A stretch of DNA of 64,000 nt from assembly GCF_003674065.1 (NCBI RefSeq), contig NZ_RDBE01000010.1, positions 716,906 to 780,905 of the forward strand, read 5' to 3'. Below the pieces are notes generated by a model. That model was not told the DNA's origin and did not search any database. It saw nothing but the letters and a program-made list of their open reading frames with translations. Shown one piece after another: positions 61,058 through 64,000 of this stretch. Both the position numbers and the translations under genes were made by a program. This DNA is from Nocardioides mangrovicus. GTDB taxonomy: Bacteria; Actinomycetota; Actinomycetes; Propionibacteriales; Nocardioidaceae. Numbering within the stretch: position 1 is the first letter of the stretch; every line of letters begins with the position of its first letter.

Positions 61058-62876
61058 CGGGCTCGACCTCGAACAGCGTCGCGCCCAGCGCCACCTGCTG
61101 CCCCTGTTGCGCGCCGACGTCGGCGACGGTCCCGTCGAACGGCGCCTTGAGCGCCAGCTCCATCTTCATCGCCTCCAGCACCCCCAGCGTCTGACCCTCG
61201 ACGACCCGGTCGCCGGCGGCCACCGACACCGAGAGCACCGTGCCGGGCATGGCGGCGGTGATGGTGCCGTCACCGGCGGCCGCGGCGGCGTCGCCGAACG
61301 CGTCCGGCGCCTCGAACCGGTGCCACTGCCCGTGCACCACGACGTCGGCCCGCGTGCCCTGCACGTTCAGCAGTCCCCAGACCCGCTCGTCGTCGACCTC
61401 CAGCCGCACCACGTGGTCGGCCGCCGACAGGGTGGTGACGCTGCACTCCCCGGCACGGCCGCGCTCCCGGTCGACCAGCAGCGTCTCGTCGAGCTCCACT
61501 CTCACCGAGGCCGGCGGCCCGCCGAGCCGGAAGCCGTCGCCGGGCGTCAGCAGCGCCGACGTCCAGGCCGCCACGGTGCGGGCGAGCGCCGGGTCGGGCG
61601 GGGCGAGCTCGTGCCGGTCGAGCCAGGCGGTGTCGATGCTCGCCTCGCGGAACTCCTCGCCGGCCACCAGCGCGCGCAGGAAGCCGACGTTCGTGGTGAA
61701 GCCGATGACGCCGGTCTCGTCCAGCGCCGCCACCAGCGCTCGCCGGGCCGCCTCGCGGTCGGGTCCGTGGGCGGTGATCTTGCCCAGCATCGGGTCGTAG
61801 GCGGTCGAGACGACCTGGCCCTGCTCCAGCGCGGCGTCCACCCGGGCGTTGGTCGGCCAGCGCACCAGCTCGGCCGTGCCCGCTTGCGGCAGGAAGCCGC
61901 CGTAGGCGTCCTCGGCGTACACCCGCGCCTCGATGGCGTGGCCCTCGCAGCGGACGTCGTCCTGCGTCAGGCCGAGCGGCTCGCCATCGGCCACGTGGAG
62001 CTGCAGCTCCACGAGGTCCAGACCCGTCACCATCTCGGTGACCGGGTGCTCCACCTGCAGGCGGGTGTTCATCTCCAGGAAGTACGCCTCGTCGGTGTCG
62101 GTGTCCAGCAGGAACTCCACGGTGCCGGCGTTCACGTAGCCGACCTCGCGCGCCAGCGCCACCGCGCTGCCGAGCACCAGCTCGCGCACCGCCGCGCTGA
62201 TGGTCGGCGCCGGCGCCTCCTCCAGCACCTTCTGGTGGCGACGCTGCGTGGAGCAGTCGCGCTCGAACAGGTGCAGCACCGTGCCGTGGGCGTCGGCCAT
62301 CACCTGCACCTCGATGTGCCGACCGCGCTCGACGAACTTCTCCAGGAGCAGGGTGTCGTCGCCGAAGGCCGCGGCAGCCTCGCGTCGCGCGGCGGCCATC
62401 GCCTCCTCGAGGTCCACGGGGTCCTCGACCACCCGCATCCCCTTGCCGCCACCCCCGGCCGCGGCCTTGACCAGCACCGGGTAGGCGGCGTCCTCGCCGC
62501 GCGGCACGACGGGCACCCCGGCCCGCTCGGCGATCTCGCGAGCGGCGTCCTTGCGACCCATCGCGTCCATCACCTCGGCGCTCGGGCCGACGAAGACGAG
62601 TCCGGCCTCGGTGACCGCGCGGGCGAACGCGGCCCGCTCGGAGAGGAACCCGTAGCCCGGGTGCACGGCGTCGGCGCCGGTCCGTCGCGCGGCGTCGACC
62701 ACGGCGTCGATGTCGAGGTAGCTCGGCACGCGCGCGGAGCCGTCGGCGGCGAGCACGTGCGGCGCGGTGGCGTCGAGGTCGGTGTGGATCGCGACCGTGC
62801 GGATGCCGAGTCGTCGCGCGGTGCGCATCACCCGCAGCGCGATCTCGCCGCGGTTGGCGATCAGGAGGGTCTTCAT
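61050..62876 (-). CDS. Methylcrotonyl-CoA carboxylase alpha subunit (biotin carboxylase and carrier)
   Basis: 608 residues. The biotin carboxylase domain has IANRGEIALRV, the GGGGKGMR glycine loop, HIEVQV, RDCSTQRRHQKVLEE and EMNTRLQVEHPVTE. The carboxyl-terminal carrier domain holds the biotinylated Lys in EAMKMEL. By itself this could serve acetyl- or propionyl-CoA, but the HMG-CoA lyase and beta subunit next to it point to methylcrotonyl-CoA and leucine degradation. ATG at 62876 lies 2 bp after the beta stop. Confidence 0.93.
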   Translation of the reverse strand: MKTLLIANRGEIALRVMRTARRLGIRTVAIHTDLDATAPHVLAADGSARVPSYLDIDAVVDAARRTGADAVHPGYGFLSERAAFARAVTEAGLVFVGPSAEVMDAMGRKDAAREIAERAGVPVVPRGEDAAYPVLVKAAAGGGGKGMRVVEDPVDLEEAMAAARREAAAAFGDDTLLLEKFVERGRHIEVQVMADAHGTVLHLFERDCSTQRRHQKVLEEAPAPTISAAVRELVLGSAVALAREVGYVNAGTVEFLLDTDTDEAYFLEMNTRLQVEHPVTEMVTGLDLVELQLHVADGEPLGLTQDDVRCEGHAIEARVYAEDAYGGFLPQAGTAELVRWPTNARVDAALEQGQVVSTAYDPMLGKITAHGPDREAARRALVAALDETGVIGFTTNVGFLRALVAGEEFREASIDTAWLDRHELAPPDPALARTVAAWTSALLTPGDGFRLGGPPASVRVELDETLLVDRERGRAGECSVTTLSAADHVVRLEVDDERVWGLLNVQGTRADVVVHGQWHRFEAPDAFGDAAAAAGDGTITAAMPGTVLSVSVAAGDRVVEGQTLGVLEAMKMELALKAPFDGTVADVGAQQGQQVALGATLFEVEPDA

Positions 62877-62878
62877 CG

Positions 62879-64000
62879 CTACATCCGGAAGATGCCGTAG
62901 GAGGGTGCGGGCACCGGCGCGTTCGCGGTCACGGCCAGTGCCATGCCGACCACGCGCCGGGTCTCGAGCGGGTCGATGACGCCGTCGTCCCACAGCCGCG
63001 CGGTGGAGTAGTAGGGCGAGCCCTGCGTCTCGTACTGCTCGCGGATGGGGGCCTTGAACGCCTCGTCGTCCTCACGTCCGGCCACCGTGGCCAGCACCGA
63101 GGCCGCCTGCTCCCCGCCCATCACCGAGATCCGGGCGTTGGGCCACATCCACAGGAAGCGTGGCGAGTACGCACGCCCGCACATGCCGTAGTTGCCGGCG
63201 CCGTAGGAGCCGCCGATGACGACGGTCAGCTTCGGCACCACCGAGCACGCCACCGCCGTCACCAGCTTGGCGCCGTCCTTCGCGATGCCGCCGTTCTCGT
63301 ACTCGCGGCCGACCATGAACCCGGAGATGTTCTGCAAGAACAGCAGCGGCACCTTGCGCTGGTTGCACAGCTCGATGAAGTGCGCGCCCTTGAGCGCCGA
63401 CTCGCTGAACAGGATGCCGTTGTTGGCCACGATGCCGACGTCGTGGCCCATCACCTTCGCGAAGCCGGTCACCAGCGTCTCGCCGTAGAGCTTCTTGAAC
63501 TCGTGGAAGGCGCTGTCGTCGACGATCCGGGCGATCACCTCGCGCACGTCGTACGGCGTGCGGGGGTCGGTGGGCACGACGTCGTACAGCCCGGCCGGAT
63601 CCGCTCTCGGTGGTTGAGGAGGTGGTGGTTGAGCAGCCCGCGAGGGACGAGCGGGCGCGTCGAAACCACCCGACAGTCCGCCCGACGGCGGCAGCGTCGC
63701 CACGATCGACCGCACGATCCGCAGCGCGTGCGCGTCGTCGTCGGCCAGGTGGTCGACGACACCCGACCTGCGCGCGTGCACGTCGCCGCCGCCGAGCTCC
63801 TCGGCGGTGACGACCTCGCCGGTCGCGGCCTTCACCAGCGGCGGGCCGCCGAGGAAGATCGTGCCCTCGTCCTTGACGATCACCGTCTCGTCCGACATCG
63901 CCGGCACGTAGGCGCCGCCCGCGGTGCACGAGCCCATCACGGCCGCGATCTGCGGGATACCGAGCCCGGACATGGTGGCCTGGTTGTAGAAGATGCGGCC
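62879..64000 (-). CDS. Methylcrotonyl-CoA carboxylase beta subunit, 5' end cut off
   Basis: The C-terminal 373 residues are visible; the N-terminal part lies beyond the window. [56 protein letters not shown] and [34 protein letters not shown] are typical of methylcrotonyl-type carboxyltransferases. A proline-rich stretch ([20 protein letters not shown]) between the two halves is encoded by a palindromic repeat and looks inserted in frame. Otherwise intact. Confidence 0.93.
   Translation of the reverse strand, partial: GRIFYNQATMSGLGIPQIAAVMGSCTAGGAYVPAMSDETVIVKDEGTIFLGGPPLVKAATGEVVTAEELGGGDVHARRSGVVDHLADDDAHALRIVRSIVATLPPSGGLSGGFDAPARPSRAAQPPPPQPPRADPAGLYDVVPTDPRTPYDVREVIARIVDDSAFHEFKKLYGETLVTGFAKVMGHDVGIVANNGILFSESALKGAHFIELCNQRKVPLLFLQNISGFMVGREYENGGIAKDGAKLVTAVACSVVPKLTVVIGGSYGAGNYGMCGRAYSPRFLWMWPNARISVMGGEQAASVLATVAGREDDEAFKAPIREQYETQGSPYYSTARLWDDGVIDPLETRRVVGMALAVTANAPVPAPSYGIFRM
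63611..63670. repeat. Palindromic repeat embedded in the carboxylase beta gene
   Basis: Outer arms GGTGGTT (63624-63630) and AACCACC (63664-63670) and inner arms GCCCGC (63636-63641) and GCGGGC (63651-63656) form a hairpin, with an extra GGTTGAGG copy on the left. Repeats containing GGTTGAG and CGAAACC are, from memory, common between genes in Nocardioides. Here one is translated as a Pro-rich linker. Confidence 0.6.

Overview
The window is a contiguous piece of a very GC-rich actinobacterial chromosome, most likely Nocardioides or another member of the Nocardioidaceae. This is inferred from base composition, frequent GTG starts, family sequences, a 6C-type small RNA candidate and actinobacterial beta-oxidation and leucine-degradation genes. 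It looks like core chromosome: I see no phage, insertion sequence, CRISPR array or plasmid functions. Genes are packed into short transcription units whose members overlap by ATGA or GTGA.

Layout. 1-9.5 kb: the end of a GGDEF/EAL protein, then recC-recB-recD on the minus strand. 9.5-13.5 kb: a DUF2568 membrane protein, a flavin dehydrogenase, an NCS1 nucleobase permease and a cysteine hydrolase. 13.5-13.8 kb: palindromic repeats and a selenocysteine tRNA (anticodon TCA). 13.8-25.5 kb: two SDR enzymes, a histidine phosphatase, an ACAD10-like kinase, an ABC exporter, a FadB/FadA pair, another SDR, a cysteine-cluster pentapeptide protein and an alpha-methylacyl-CoA racemase-type enzyme. 25.5-30 kb: smpB, a polar amino acid ABC importer, an alpha/beta hydrolase and a 2'-5' RNA ligase-like protein. 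30-35.4 kb: a fully overlapping unit of lipoprotein, GT87 mannosyltransferase, serS, HAD, GNAT and HAD. 35.4-43.7 kb: a PAP2-diacylglycerol kinase fusion, an MgtC protein, a C45 acyltransferase, DUF4446, then pheA-larB-larC followed by a GDT1-type cation exporter and arginine deiminase. 43.7-53.6 kb: 6C RNA candidate, RsbW-like anti-sigma factor, GDPD, SDR, phytase-like esterase, DinB, AAA ATPase, MFS exporter, M3 peptidase and a frameshifted gene. 53.6-57.2 kb: Fpg/Nei glycosylase, DUF3626, rhodanese, aat, EcsC. 57.2-64 kb: two sulfotransferase-like paralogues around an unknown gene, then leucine degradation (HMG-CoA lyase, methylcrotonyl-CoA carboxylase alpha and beta, beta cut by the window end).

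Regulation is unusually readable. Nineteen transcription units carry a TANNNT hexamer 6 or 7 nt before the start codon, as expected for leaderless mRNAs; several more have weaker versions. This spacing also helps choose start codons. Special cases are a MerR-type promoter with a 19-bp spacer before the MFS gene, a 17-bp palindrome in the spacer of the thiolase promoter, and a SigB/SigF-type promoter before the anti-sigma gene. Two families of dispersed palindromic repeats (91 bp and 81 bp, two copies each) sit mainly between convergent genes, and a different palindromic repeat lies in frame within the carboxylase beta gene.

Functional themes are DNA repair (RecBCD, Fpg), acyl-CoA and leucine catabolism, cell-envelope lipid and glycan chemistry (GT87, PAP2-DAGK, GDPD, sulfotransferases), and the nickel-pincer cofactor (LarB, LarC). 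Functions come from family recognition by eye; no database search was run.
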